From CAZNDN01 sp964571815 (GTDB lineage Bacteria > Fibrobacterota > Chitinivibrionia > Chitinivibrionales > WJKA01), in NCBI GenBank assembly GCA_964571815.1, contig CAZNDN010000043.1, positions 1 through 27,876 on the forward strand: 27,876 nt of DNA, read 5' to 3'. The notes under the pieces were generated by a model. The model made no database searches. It was not told the origin of the DNA and was given only the letters and a program-made list of their open reading frames with translations. Position 1 is the first letter of the stretch; the number at the start of each line of letters is the position of its first letter. This document shows, piece by piece, positions 1 through 8,656 of the stretch. A program made the position numbers and the translations under genes.

Positions 1-8
1 CTCACTAT

Positions 9-1733
9 CTACTGCACGACAAGCGGTATGGTGATATTTGCTGTACCCGATTCAATACGGCAGAAATAGACGCCCCGTGAAAACTCGTCCAGCGGAAACA
101 CAAGGTGCCTCCCGTCGTGGTGCGAAGATGCCCGGGAAGGCAAAGCACACCGTCGGCCACGCGAATCGGTAATATATGTTTTGAATCCACTTCGGATTGC
201 AGGCGGTATCGCTATGGATAGAGTGTTGTTGGAACGGCGGACCATTTTATTCATCCGCTGTCCCATGATAGCATCCGCCCTTTGACTGTTCCGATAGATA
301 GCTGTCGGCCGCAGTCCGCTAGCTGAAAGACAGGTCCATCCGTCGAGCCAGATATCGTTACTGTCGCTGCTGAATGCACCGCGATAGTCCACCGCGTCAA
401 ACCATGGGTCGTTTACCTCCGACAGGGGGAAGTAGTCTTTCTCAAATGCCTGGCTTTGCGGGTGCACAGCGGGATTCAAGGATGCTCCATCGTTGAATTC
501 ACGACTGATGCGAAAAATACCGGTGCTTGCCGCCGCAAAGGAACGCCAACCACCCCTGAGACTATCCTGGATCGCGATATGGTCGGATTCAACCGGGTCT
601 TCATCCATCGCATTAAAAGCGTATTGCTGGGTTTTGAAGATGGTTTGCGTTTCGTTATCGACAAGCGTATCCCACATGAACACGAAGTTACTGTCGGGCT
701 CATCGTTTTTACCAAAACTGTAAAAAATGCACCCGGAAAGAATTAAATCCCCGCTCTCCATCCGTTTTCTGCTGTCGAGTGAATCGGGCTGTTGGGCATC
801 TTCGATGCACAGTGCCTTGCCGGTGTAATCCTCAAAAAGGCAGTTATGGTATTTTGCGGCGGAATTATTGCGAAAGAACACTCCATGATGCGACCGAATT
901 ACAGTGCCATCCACCTGCCCGTCTCCCAGATAGGTGACATTGGCAAACACCGGCCCGTCTTCGGTATCGCTGTCTCCGGTGCCCCTGTGCAATGCGGTGA
1001 CATTATCGTAATCGGTGGTATCGAAATTCTCCAGCGAAAACCAGAACTGGCCTTTTCCGTTCCAGCTTTCGCTGAAACTGTAATTGTTTTCACCGGTAAA
1101 AACACTTACCAGATGCTTGCACGCAACCGATCCGCCGTGGAATTCGATACCGTTATGACCGGCGGCGGCAACTTCCATGTAGTCAACGGTTGTCCCGTTT
1201 CCGACGCCGGCGAACACCAGACCCGCCATGGGGGAATCTCCTTCGATTGCCTGTCCCGCATGCCGAATCGAAACATACTGCATTACTCCGGAATTGTCGG
1301 TCGCGTCGGTTCCGCCATGTACTGCTTTGGCTTCACCGGAAGGCAGACCCGCAATGCCGCCGTCATTGCCGGTCACGACCGGGGCATTTCCCAGAATGAT
1401 GATACCGCCCCACAAACCGTTGTCTTCCATGGTCAACGAACCGTCGTCGCTGACCGCGGTGAAAACAATGGGGTTTGCCTGCGAGCCCACGGCATTGATT
1501 GTTCCGTGCCGGGCAACAACCAGGGCAGCGCCGGGATTCGCCTTTATCACCGTTCCCGCCCCTATTTCCAGCGTCGCACCGCTGTCCACAAAGACAATGC
1601 CGTCGAGGATATAGGTGTTGTCTGAAGTAAACTGTACCGTGTTGGGTGCCGTGATGTCGGAGTCGGTTACCGTGATCTCGGCGCTCATGAGAATACAGGG
1701 AACAAACAGGGCAAGTAATAGTCCTTGCCTCAT
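9..1733 (-). CDS. Secreted beta-helix-like protein with T9SS-like C-terminal module
   Basis: Predicted secreted protein of 574 residues. I chose the ATG at 1733 because AAGGAGG lies 6 bases upstream (1740-1746) and a signal peptide follows at once (MRQGLLLALFVPCILMSA); the open frame reaches back to 1778 but without these signals. Residues about 20-330 have the rhythm of a secreted parallel beta-helix family common in Bacteroidota: a WGGIIILGNAP segment, then QYVSIRHAG, then an AGVGNGTTVDYMEV/GIEFHGG pair. The last 70 residues look like a T9SS type A sorting module (TDSRGRR, then RGVYFCRIESG), implying export across the outer membrane and surface attachment or release. No catalytic site is recognisable. 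It may bind or act on polysaccharide, but that is a guess. It lies downstream of the GH31 gene behind a terminator, so it probably has its own promoter, which I could not locate. Confidence 0.8.
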   Translation of the reverse strand: MRQGLLLALFVPCILMSAEITVTDSDITAPNTVQFTSDNTYILDGIVFVDSGATLEIGAGTVIKANPGAALVVARHGTINAVGSQANPIVFTAVSDDGSLTMEDNGLWGGIIILGNAPVVTGNDGGIAGLPSGEAKAVHGGTDATDNSGVMQYVSIRHAGQAIEGDSPMAGLVFAGVGNGTTVDYMEVAAAGHNGIEFHGGSVACKHLVSVFTGENNYSFSESWNGKGQFWFSLENFDTTDYDNVTALHRGTGDSDTEDGPVFANVTYLGDGQVDGTVIRSHHGVFFRNNSAAKYHNCLFEDYTGKALCIEDAQQPDSLDSRKRMESGDLILSGCIFYSFGKNDEPDSNFVFMWDTLVDNETQTIFKTQQYAFNAMDEDPVESDHIAIQDSLRGGWRSFAAASTGIFRISREFNDGASLNPAVHPQSQAFEKDYFPLSEVNDPWFDAVDYRGAFSSDSNDIWLDGWTCLSASGLRPTAIYRNSQRADAIMGQRMNKMVRRSNNTLSIAIPPAIRSGFKTYITDSRGRRCALPSRASSHHDGRHLVFPLDEFSRGVYFCRIESGTANITIPLVVQ

Positions 1734-1868
1734 GGGATGCCTCCTTGGAAGGTGGTCATGTGCTGATTGGTACTTCACTATTGGCTATCTGTTTTTCAAA
1801 TGTGGAACATGAAGCGGCTGAGGAAGGAGAAGTCGTCTTTTGTACGAAGGATTTCGTCGACATCGAAA

Positions 1869-1925
1869 TTACCGCCGCTTTCCCGTGTGCGAAAAGGATC
1901 GCATCCGATGACGGCGCCGATACAT
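1869..1925 (-). CDS. Possible 18-residue Arg-rich small ORF
   Basis: An ATG at 1925 has AGGAG at 1932-1936 with 6-base spacing and encodes MYRRRHRMRSFSHTGKRR before a TAA. The good ribosome binding site is the only support. It could be a leader peptide for the downstream gene, or chance. The composition resembles no family I can name. Confidence 0.2.
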   Translation of the reverse strand: MYRRRHRMRSFSHTGKRR

Positions 1926-2041
1926 TGATGACTCCTCATTCGAAAATCAACAGGCGTCAATTCCCATAATCAAGGACAATGCTCTGTGGTGACCTCCACC
2001 GGCTTGTTTGACTGCTCCAGTGCCCGACGGAATACGGTCAC

Positions 2042-2078
2042 AAAAAAAACGAAACCCCGAACAGAGTCCGGGGTTCGT
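2042..2078 (-). terminator. Rho-independent terminator of the GH31 gene
   Basis: Read on the minus strand, ACGAACCCCG pairs with CGGGGTTTCGT (one bulged base) around an 8-9 base loop and is followed by eight T residues (plus-strand A run 2042-2049). It starts about 9 bases after the GH31 stop codon. Confidence 0.88.
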
Positions 2079-2086
2079 TTGGTATT

Positions 2087-4645
2087 CTATCGATTCGTAA
2101 TCATACCGGTCGTGTGAAACGCATCCCCATTTTTCAGGCTGCATCTGATAAGATACATTCCGTTATGGTTGATTGCATTTTCAACCGGAATGACCAGAGA
2201 TGTTCCACTCAGATCGTTTGCATCGATGTGTTTCAGGAGGCAACACCTGCCCTGAACATCATAGAGCCCGATGGACATCGGCTGTCGTTTCATTCGGGAC
2301 CCGGTTGCTTCATCGAACGTGACGTGGAGACGTGAGCCGTTGAAAGAAAAATCCAGTTTTCTTTTCAGGGAAGGCGCACTCACAGTCCGTGCCAGAACCT
2401 CCTGTCCGCCGATTTGAAAGGTAATTGCCGTATTCGCCTCGAACGGCGCACTCAAAACTTTCGTTGCCGCATCATAGGTATAGTCGGATGTCTCGGTACC
2501 GTTCATGAAAACCTTCGTTGGATTTTCTTCGATACGGGCAAGGATTTTTCCGGGTACTTTCATGGCCGGGAATTGCAGTGTGACGATATTGTCCGACTGG
2601 GACTGCATGGTTATCGGTTTTTCCGTGTCGTTGTCGAGATAATCGATGTATGGAAAGCTCACCGATTCTCCCGCGGCTCCCGGAAAAACATTCACATCAA
2701 CATGTTTCGTAGCCTCATAATTGTCTATCCAGTGTATCTGATTTCCCGGATAGATTTGGCCGCTGAGATAAATGGAATTCTTTTTCACAAAAACGGGAAA
2801 CCGCTCAATGGGCGCTGCTGCATTTATTGTTTCCTTTCCACTGCGCTCATCGGCAAGGTCGTACAGGTTTATCCATTTGCCTTCGGGAAGATAGACTTCC
2901 CGTGATGTTGCATCCTCAAAAACCGGTGCCACGAGAAACGTCGGCCCGAACATGAACTGGTGACCCATGTGATAGGTTTGCGGATCATCCATGTACATGT
3001 ATGCCATGGGACGCATCATGACGCCGGTTTTATGCGCCGTATTGGCAATGGAATAAATATAGGGCAGAAGCTTCATGCGGTGTTCGGCAACGTCGCGGTA
3101 AACCGAGACCGCTTTTTTGCCGAGATCGAAATTATGGTACCCGCGGTTTACCTGGAACAAGCCGCTCCACAATTCCAGTTCAAACCACCTCATTTTACCG
3201 TTGGTACCGCCGTTGACGCCGCCCTGGGGAAGCTCATCTGAGTAACCACCGCCGTCTGAGCCCCATACGGGATAACCCATAAACGCTGCCCGCATTGCCT
3301 GAGTAATTGTCGTTTTCAAACCAGGCCACGCTTGTCGAGCATCACCATTCCATAGTGCGCTCAGATAGGGTTGGGAGCGATTGTAGGTAAAGGTAGCGAA
3401 AATATACTGATCGTCGCCCAGATAATTCCGAATGATCTCGTCGGTTCCTTTTGCGGTAAGGTAGGGGTACATCTGTCTTGCGGGTTCGGCCGGTGTGCCG
3501 TCGGAGTATTTGCCGTTCGGCTGATGGGCATAGAATCCGGCTCGATCTATTTTGTGGCCGATAATGCCGTAATCATAGTGATACTGTTTCAAGTATTCCT
3601 CAAACCAGGTCGTGAAATGTGAATTCGTCCAATCCCATCGGTCAGTGTTTTCCACACAATTGTCACAACCTTTCACATTCCCTTGTGGAGCAATCCAGGT
3701 TAGTACTTTGATGTTGAAGTGGTCTTGAAGCGAATCAATCCATACTTCCGGTGGTTTGAATTGATCAGCCCATCCCTGCACCAGTTCCAAATCCCATCCC
3801 TTGGTGCCCGGGCCATACGGCCTGTCGACCCACATCCCCGTGGAAGCGATTTCTCTGTCGGTGTAGGCGTGAGCTTCTTCAAGTATCTCAACTTTCCCTC
3901 TATTTGATATATCATTCTGCCAATACATAGGACCAAGTGCCCACATGGGGATTTTTTTCGGCGTATGGCGACCCTCGACCTCTGAGATTCTCTTGAAATA
4001 GCCTTCGTGAATCTCAACGCCGTTCTTACCGTAGAATATGCACCAATCCAGTTCACCGGAATTATGTTTCAAACGGATTTCGCCGTTATCAGCCGTAAAA
4101 TCATACTCCCCTTTATACCAGGTATCCCAGAAACTTGCGTATCGCCCTGTACTCATAAAAAACGTACTCCACGCACCGGTGTACCAGGTATCCATGATTG
4201 CTCCGGCCAGATATCCAACACTACGCTTCTTTCCCCGCATATCCATGATGTCGTTGCGAACAACTGGATCATCGAAGTAGCTTTCTCCGCTTATACCGTA
4301 GAAATGGTCTTCTTCATCTTTATAATACACAACGAATTGATTCGCACCGTCATTTTTGGAATAAAAACGGACCCCTCGATGTACTTTGCCGACTGTAACT
4401 TTTCTGTTCGAAGGCAGATTCAGGACAAGATTGTCGCCTTCGGTGGATTCAGACACAATTTCGGTAATCTGGTCCGAACCTATGTCAAACCTGGTGATTT
4501 CCACCAGCGATTCACCTTCTCCCAGCACCTTGATGTTCATGGGATTCTTTTGTACTTCAACCTGCAGCAAACCCGCATCCCAGGCGAACACCGCGCTTGA
4601 GACACACAGAACAGCCAGAATTTGATGGATATGAGCACTTTTCAT
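2087..4645 (-). CDS. Secreted glycoside hydrolase family 31 (alpha-glucosidase/xylosidase-like)
   Basis: An 852-residue GH31 enzyme, expected to hydrolyse alpha-linked glucosides or xylosides by a retaining mechanism. A signal peptide (residues 1-21) precedes an N-terminal beta-sandwich and the (beta/alpha)8 barrel, which begins near PMWALGPMYWQND (233-245). The expected nucleophile Asp is in HKIDRAGFY (D367) and the acid/base Asp in WNGDARQAWPGL (D435), followed by GYPVWGSDGGGY (457-468), the counterpart of the GHDIGGF loop. The nucleophile motif departs from the usual K-x-D-x-x-E, so substrate cannot be assigned. Residues about 770-852 form a T9SS-like sorting module (IGLYDVQGR, NGMYLIRC), pointing to cell-surface or extracellular action. 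AGGGGG about 10 bases upstream supports the start. It begins 14 bases after a truncated possible upstream ORF, so it may be the last gene of an operon. Confidence 0.93.
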   Translation of the reverse strand: MKSAHIHQILAVLCVSSAVFAWDAGLLQVEVQKNPMNIKVLGEGESLVEITRFDIGSDQITEIVSESTEGDNLVLNLPSNRKVTVGKVHRGVRFYSKNDGANQFVVYYKDEEDHFYGISGESYFDDPVVRNDIMDMRGKKRSVGYLAGAIMDTWYTGAWSTFFMSTGRYASFWDTWYKGEYDFTADNGEIRLKHNSGELDWCIFYGKNGVEIHEGYFKRISEVEGRHTPKKIPMWALGPMYWQNDISNRGKVEILEEAHAYTDREIASTGMWVDRPYGPGTKGWDLELVQGWADQFKPPEVWIDSLQDHFNIKVLTWIAPQGNVKGCDNCVENTDRWDWTNSHFTTWFEEYLKQYHYDYGIIGHKIDRAGFYAHQPNGKYSDGTPAEPARQMYPYLTAKGTDEIIRNYLGDDQYIFATFTYNRSQPYLSALWNGDARQAWPGLKTTITQAMRAAFMGYPVWGSDGGGYSDELPQGGVNGGTNGKMRWFELELWSGLFQVNRGYHNFDLGKKAVSVYRDVAEHRMKLLPYIYSIANTAHKTGVMMRPMAYMYMDDPQTYHMGHQFMFGPTFLVAPVFEDATSREVYLPEGKWINLYDLADERSGKETINAAAPIERFPVFVKKNSIYLSGQIYPGNQIHWIDNYEATKHVDVNVFPGAAGESVSFPYIDYLDNDTEKPITMQSQSDNIVTLQFPAMKVPGKILARIEENPTKVFMNGTETSDYTYDAATKVLSAPFEANTAITFQIGGQEVLARTVSAPSLKRKLDFSFNGSRLHVTFDEATGSRMKRQPMSIGLYDVQGRCCLLKHIDANDLSGTSLVIPVENAINHNGMYLIRCSLKNGDAFHTTGMITNR

Positions 4646-4659
4646 GTCACTGCCCCCTT

Positions 4660-4821
4660 TTAAGTAGTAAAAAACAATCCATACTTTCGGGTAATATCGT
4701 CCACGACTCTCTTACAATATAATACATTCTTCGGGTCAAATACGAATGGATAACACCGGACAGGTATTTCCTTTGCTTGTGTGGGAAGGGCCGGGAATTC
4801 ACTCTCTGCTTTGCTGATTCG
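4660..4821 (-). CDS. Possible C-terminal fragment of an unknown gene, cut by assembly gap
   Basis: From the edge of the 100-N gap a frame stays open for 53 codons to a TAA at 4660, and the GH31 start with its ribosome binding site follows 14 bases later, the spacing of an operon neighbour. The peptide has ordinary protein composition (for example IPVRCYPFVFDPKNVLYC) and is not low-complexity. I do not recognise it. The alternative is that this is the GH31 promoter region and the frame is open by chance; a TTGACC and an AT-rich TATATT lie here but are badly spaced for a promoter. Confidence 0.35.
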   Translation of the reverse strand, partial: RISKAESEFPALPTQAKEIPVRCYPFVFDPKNVLYCKRVVDDITRKYGLFFTT

Positions 4822-4921
4822 NNNNNNNNNNNNNNNNNNNNNNNNNNNNNNNNNNNNNNNNNNNNNNNNNNNNNNNNNNNNNNNNNNNNNNNNNNNNNNN
4901 NNNNNNNNNNNNNNNNNNNNN
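4822..4921. other. Assembly gap (100 N)
   Basis: Exactly 100 N, the usual placeholder for a scaffold join of unknown length. It removes the 3' end of the C13 peptidase gene and the 5' end of whatever precedes GH31. Base composition differs visibly on the two sides. Confidence 0.98.
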
Positions 4922-6115
4922 TTCGCCTTCTCCGCGGCTTGAAGCGATCGATTGGAACGGCTGCACCAGTCTTCGGTGCGGGATCCCGTCCACTTTGAGT
5001 TCAACAACGAAGATCTCTCCGACCGTCACCGGAAGGTTGTGTCGGTGATATCCCCTTCCGGAAGTCTGCTTGTCAATCACCCGCGCGATGCATCGTCCGT
5101 CGAGCGCAAAGACCCTCAGGGAAGCCGGCCCGGCCCGGCCGGTGTACCATTGCACGGTCGATCCTTTGTGTCCCGGAGAGCGGAACACGCGCAGATCCGG
5201 GGAGGCGGTTGCGGGAGAAGGCACCGACAACCGTGCGGATGTGGGCTGGAGCGGCTTCCATCCGCTCAGGGAGTAGTGGTTTGCGATGAATGCATCGGTC
5301 CCGGCCACATCGGCTTCCTCCGCGCTCGTTTCGTCGTCCGATCCTTCACCGTCGCCGTCGGCATCCAGCCTGGTACCCTCCCGTGAACCACCGATCTCGG
5401 CCGTCCAGAGATAGCCCTCGAGCATGCTCACCACACCGTCGCCGTCGGTATCGGCAATGATGTCGGTATCCTTCATGGTTGTGGGGCACCGCGAGACATA
5501 CTGCTGACCGTCGGGGTGCTTCATGATCGATGCCCACCAGTTTTCGGCCCAGGAGAAGCTGTTGTTGGTCCCGCACCGGGTCGAGGTAATGGAGATGACC
5601 CCCGGCCGCGAGACATCGTCGATAAGACACCCGCTCCGGCACGGATTGTACGCGCCGATAACGACCTTCGCTTGAATGGGCTCCATCAGCTCGCCCAGGT
5701 CTTCGTGGGACAGTGAACCGTCCACGATGGAAAACGAGGTAGAGCCGCCATGGTCGACCCAGTAGATATAGAAGAGGTCATCTTCGGTACACACCGATTG
5801 TGCCCACTCGTAGGCAGCGGTCAGATTCTCCCGCGTACTTACCCCGTAGACGGTATCCGGGTATTGATCGAGATAGTCCTGTGTGGAGTACAAGCGAACG
5901 TTCCCGGGGTTGAATCCGTAGTCCCCCACAAGCACTTCGTACATGCGGCGGCAGGTGCCGAAGTAGCACCGGTGACCGGTTCGTGCCATGACCACGATTG
6001 CGTAGCGGTTGCCGTACGGCTGCCAGGTGTCGGATGAAGCGAGCGTGCAAAGCAGGAGTACTCCCGCGCACTGGACGATACGAAACGGCTTTCCGTGGAT
6101 GGTGCGGTTCATCAT
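4922..6115 (-). CDS. Secreted C13 (legumain-like) cysteine peptidase, 3' end in gap
   Basis: 398 residues are visible. After a signal peptide (about 1-28) comes a caspase-like fold resembling peptidase family C13: the catalytic His is in YIYWVDHGG (H122) and the catalytic Cys probably in NPCRSGC (C159), matching the family's HG and xxCxSGS blocks at the usual spacing. C13 enzymes cut after Asn or Asp. Two Ca-binding-type loops follow (DTDGDGVVS near 223 and DADGDGEGSDDE near 251), then a T9SS-like module from about 307 (LRVFALDGRC, GEIFVVELKVDG). The frame enters the gap shortly after that module, so little protein is probably missing. The start has GGAGG 9 bases upstream (6125-6129). It begins 3 bases after the transglutaminase-like gene stops, so the two are almost certainly cotranscribed. 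ATG at 6112 is an alternative start. Confidence 0.82.
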
Positions 6116-6118
6116 GCG

Positions 6119-8236
6119 TCATTTCCTCCGGTTCAGGTGGAGATTGTCGTATGTCGGGTTGCCGAAGAAGAAGGGTGTGGTGAATCGGGTTTGTGCATCC
6201 TCGGTCAGGTGGATGAAATACATGCCGTGTGGGGGAGGCGCGGTACCTGTCTTGCGCAGCAGGAGTGTCGGGTTGCGCGTTATCATATCGGGCGGCAGTG
6301 TTCGCACCGTTCTACCCGAAGCATCCAGAATGGAGAGCCGACAGCCCCGGCCGAATTCGCGGCTCGCGTTCGGCGGCTGTTTCGATCGAGCCGGCGGCGT
6401 GTGCGCCGCGGGAAGCGGTCCCTTATGCAGCAGCAGGGCTCGAATCGGCAGGAACTCGCCGACATTCAACCGGTCCGTGTTCGAGAAAACGAAGTATGAC
6501 CGCCGGTCGGCGCTGCATGGAAACGTCCGATCGAACGAGCCGGTGTTGTCGAAGAACTCGCATGCGGAGAACTCCCCGCCGTCCCGGAAAGCGTCGAGTC
6601 CCGATTGGTCGGTCACGAAGAAATCGATCCGGGCGCCGGGAGTGATACGGCGGTAATACCCGGGATCCTCCTCGGAGTATAGTCCGCCCGGTTGCGCACG
6701 GAAGCGGTTGATACCGTAGCAGGCCTCCTGCCCGGTGTCAAGGACGATACGGACTTTCCATTCATCTTCTTCAGGCGGGGTATTCTCGCGGACCTTCGGT
6801 GCGGGCATGACACCCGGTATTCGAAAGGAGAAGGGGTGCTCGGAGTCGGGAAGGGCGTCGGCGTGGTCCACGATTTTCTCCACGGTGTTGTCCCGGCGTG
6901 GAAAGGATCCCGGGGGACTTTCGAGTCGCAGGTAGTAATTGTTGCGGTCCCCTACCGGGAAGGCGAATCGGCCCGACGGGCCGGTGGTCCCGCAGGTGAT
7001 TCCGTTGAGACCGCCGAATTGGCATTCGCTGACCAGGAACACCTTGCATCCGTCAACAGGCCGCCCGGTCGTATCCGTGACGTCGATCACGATGCGGCAG
7101 GTACGGGAATAGAGTTCGGCACTGCTCACCGGAAGGCCGTCGGCCCGCTCGCTCCAGACAATCGACACGTCTTGTGCACCTTCGCTGTTGTAAAGGCGGT
7201 CTTCACCGATCTCGGGAAGGTCGATTCGTGTGGGCCCGTACCACCGGTCCACCTGGTAGGGACGCCAGGCTCCGTCCCACCAGACGGCGTTCCACACGTG
7301 GTTCCCGTTCCAGTGCCAGGTCCCGATCACGGGGATGAGTCCCGTGCGGGCGGCCGCGGCGAGGACCATGCGGATTTCGCTGCAGTTTCCCCGATGGTGC
7401 GTCACGATGCGATTGGGCTGATTCGGTCTGCCGCGGAGCGGGTTTTTGAAGGGGACTGCTTTGGCAACCCATGCGCCGATGGTCCGGATTGCGGAGTGTG
7501 AGGAGCTGAACTCCTCGTCGTTCTCCCATCGGGCGGCCCTGCCGTCCCAGAAGGTCTCCACGGAACTCAGCACGTCGCCCAGCGTCAGGCCCTTGCCGGG
7601 TTCCGCCGCGGTCTCCGCGGTATTCCAGAGATGATCCCGCCAGAAGGCACCCGATTCACTCTCACCCATGCGGGGCCGCTCCATCACCAGCTTGGGCATG
7701 ATCACGTACCAGTAGTAGATCCGCGAAGGGATTCGTGTCCATTTATTGCCGGTCCGGTAGCGGGTGGTCGATGAATCGGAGGCGAAATCGACAATGTCAA
7801 CGTAGGCAAGGGCCGTGTCGATTCGATATGCCCGGGCTGCGTTGGTGTCCACAATCGCCGGATCCATGGCTTCGAGAGTCCGCGGGGAGAGGTGTGCTAT
7901 CTGGAAGCAGATTTCATCGAGACACGCGGGGTCGGAGGCATTCCTTATCACGTCGGCATATCGGTCTTGTATCGGTGGCGACAGCCTCCGGAAGGTGTCG
8001 GTGAGCGGCATCCTCAACCATTGAGGCGAGGCGGCCACCGCGTTTCGGGCATTCGGGGTGAGCGTGTCCACGTGCAGGGGGATTTTTTCGAGGGTGCGTG
8101 CGGCTGGGTCGAATGCGATGCACCAGGATGCACCGGCGGGGACGACCTGCTCAGTGACCATTGAGTCGACACAGTGCCACTCCTCGGCCGCGCCAACGAG
8201 GCATATTCCCAGAACCCATGGACAGACTCTCATCAT
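6119..8236 (-). CDS. Secreted transglutaminase-like protein with T9SS-like C-terminal module
   Basis: A 705-residue protein. A short signal peptide (about 1-17) precedes a helical region, then a transglutaminase-like (papain-fold) core with the Cys-His-Asp triad in order: HHRGNCSE (C285), GNHVWNAVWWDG (H313), YQVDRW (D330). Bacterial members of this fold can act as proteases, amidases or cross-linkers, so the reaction is open. Residues about 383-440 look like a carboxypeptidase-regulatory-type beta-sandwich (VDVTDTTGRPVDGCKVFL). The C-terminus (about 640-705) is a T9SS-like module (LSILDASGRTVRTL, HGMYFIHL). No strong ribosome binding site is visible at the tandem ATGs (8236, 8233). A promoter candidate lies about 95 bases upstream. 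Its immediate partner is the C13 peptidase, 3 bases downstream. Confidence 0.85.
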   Translation of the reverse strand: MMRVCPWVLGICLVGAAEEWHCVDSMVTEQVVPAGASWCIAFDPAARTLEKIPLHVDTLTPNARNAVAASPQWLRMPLTDTFRRLSPPIQDRYADVIRNASDPACLDEICFQIAHLSPRTLEAMDPAIVDTNAARAYRIDTALAYVDIVDFASDSSTTRYRTGNKWTRIPSRIYYWYVIMPKLVMERPRMGESESGAFWRDHLWNTAETAAEPGKGLTLGDVLSSVETFWDGRAARWENDEEFSSSHSAIRTIGAWVAKAVPFKNPLRGRPNQPNRIVTHHRGNCSEIRMVLAAAARTGLIPVIGTWHWNGNHVWNAVWWDGAWRPYQVDRWYGPTRIDLPEIGEDRLYNSEGAQDVSIVWSERADGLPVSSAELYSRTCRIVIDVTDTTGRPVDGCKVFLVSECQFGGLNGITCGTTGPSGRFAFPVGDRNNYYLRLESPPGSFPRRDNTVEKIVDHADALPDSEHPFSFRIPGVMPAPKVRENTPPEEDEWKVRIVLDTGQEACYGINRFRAQPGGLYSEEDPGYYRRITPGARIDFFVTDQSGLDAFRDGGEFSACEFFDNTGSFDRTFPCSADRRSYFVFSNTDRLNVGEFLPIRALLLHKGPLPAAHTPPARSKQPPNASREFGRGCRLSILDASGRTVRTLPPDMITRNPTLLLRKTGTAPPPHGMYFIHLTEDAQTRFTTPFFFGNPTYDNLHLNRRK

Positions 8237-8656
8237 GAATCGGCCATTCCGAAAACAGGGCGAAGCACCCGCCTGTCGCCTTCCCGCGGCTCCCGGGTGC
8301 CATTCCGTTCCCCAAAAGAAGCATCAATACCAATATACATAACATCCGGCAAACGGGCAAGCACAGCGAACGCGAGCCCGCCGCTTCGAAAAAAATGAGG
8401 TGTCGACCTTACATGTCTTTCGCGAGACCTCTCGATAGAGCGGGTTGCAGGCAAAGGGCTCTGCCGTGACCCGGAGGGAACGGCCGCAGCTCGTTCCCCA
8501 ATTCATGCCTGATATTTGCCGAGTGGGGGAGAGGGCGTTCGTTGTACGGTTGCGTATGGTGATTGGGGGGGGGCGACCGGCGTGCAACGGCGTTGGGCCC
8601 GCCGGCGTGCGTTGAAAAGGTGCCGGCCGCGCGTCTTGTGCCGAGGAATCGTCGGG
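8237..8656. other. 420-base non-coding, GC-rich region with promoter candidate
   Basis: It separates the nucleoside-hydrolase-like gene from the transglutaminase-like gene. The left third contains the promoter candidate at 8332-8360. The right part is GC-rich, carries a run of nine G (8565-8573) and two nearby direct copies of GCACGCCGG (minus strand). I see no convincing small ORF with a ribosome binding site and no strong terminator. Confidence 0.6.
8332..8360 (-). promoter_or_regulatory. Sigma-70-type promoter candidate for transglutaminase-C13 operon
   Basis: On the minus strand, TTGCCC (8355-8360) and TATATT (8332-8337) are 17 bases apart, matching 4/6 and 5/6 of the -35 and -10 consensus. 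Transcription would start near 8325, giving a leader of about 90 bases. Confidence 0.5.

Larger units (their letters stand above)
1734..2086. other. Intergenic region between GH31 and beta-helix genes
   Basis: This 353-base stretch holds the GH31 terminator at its right end and the ribosome binding site of the 9-1733 gene at its left end. In between I see only one weak 18-codon basic ORF (1869-1925). No convincing promoter, RNA structure or repeat was found. Confidence 0.6.

Noticed and set aside
792..1625. 277-codon rightward open frame
   Set aside because: It is antisense to the secreted beta-helix gene and has no start signal.
4690..4760. TTGACC and TATATT as GH31 promoter
   Set aside because: The two elements are only 12 bases apart, and the region may be coding sequence of the truncated upstream frame.
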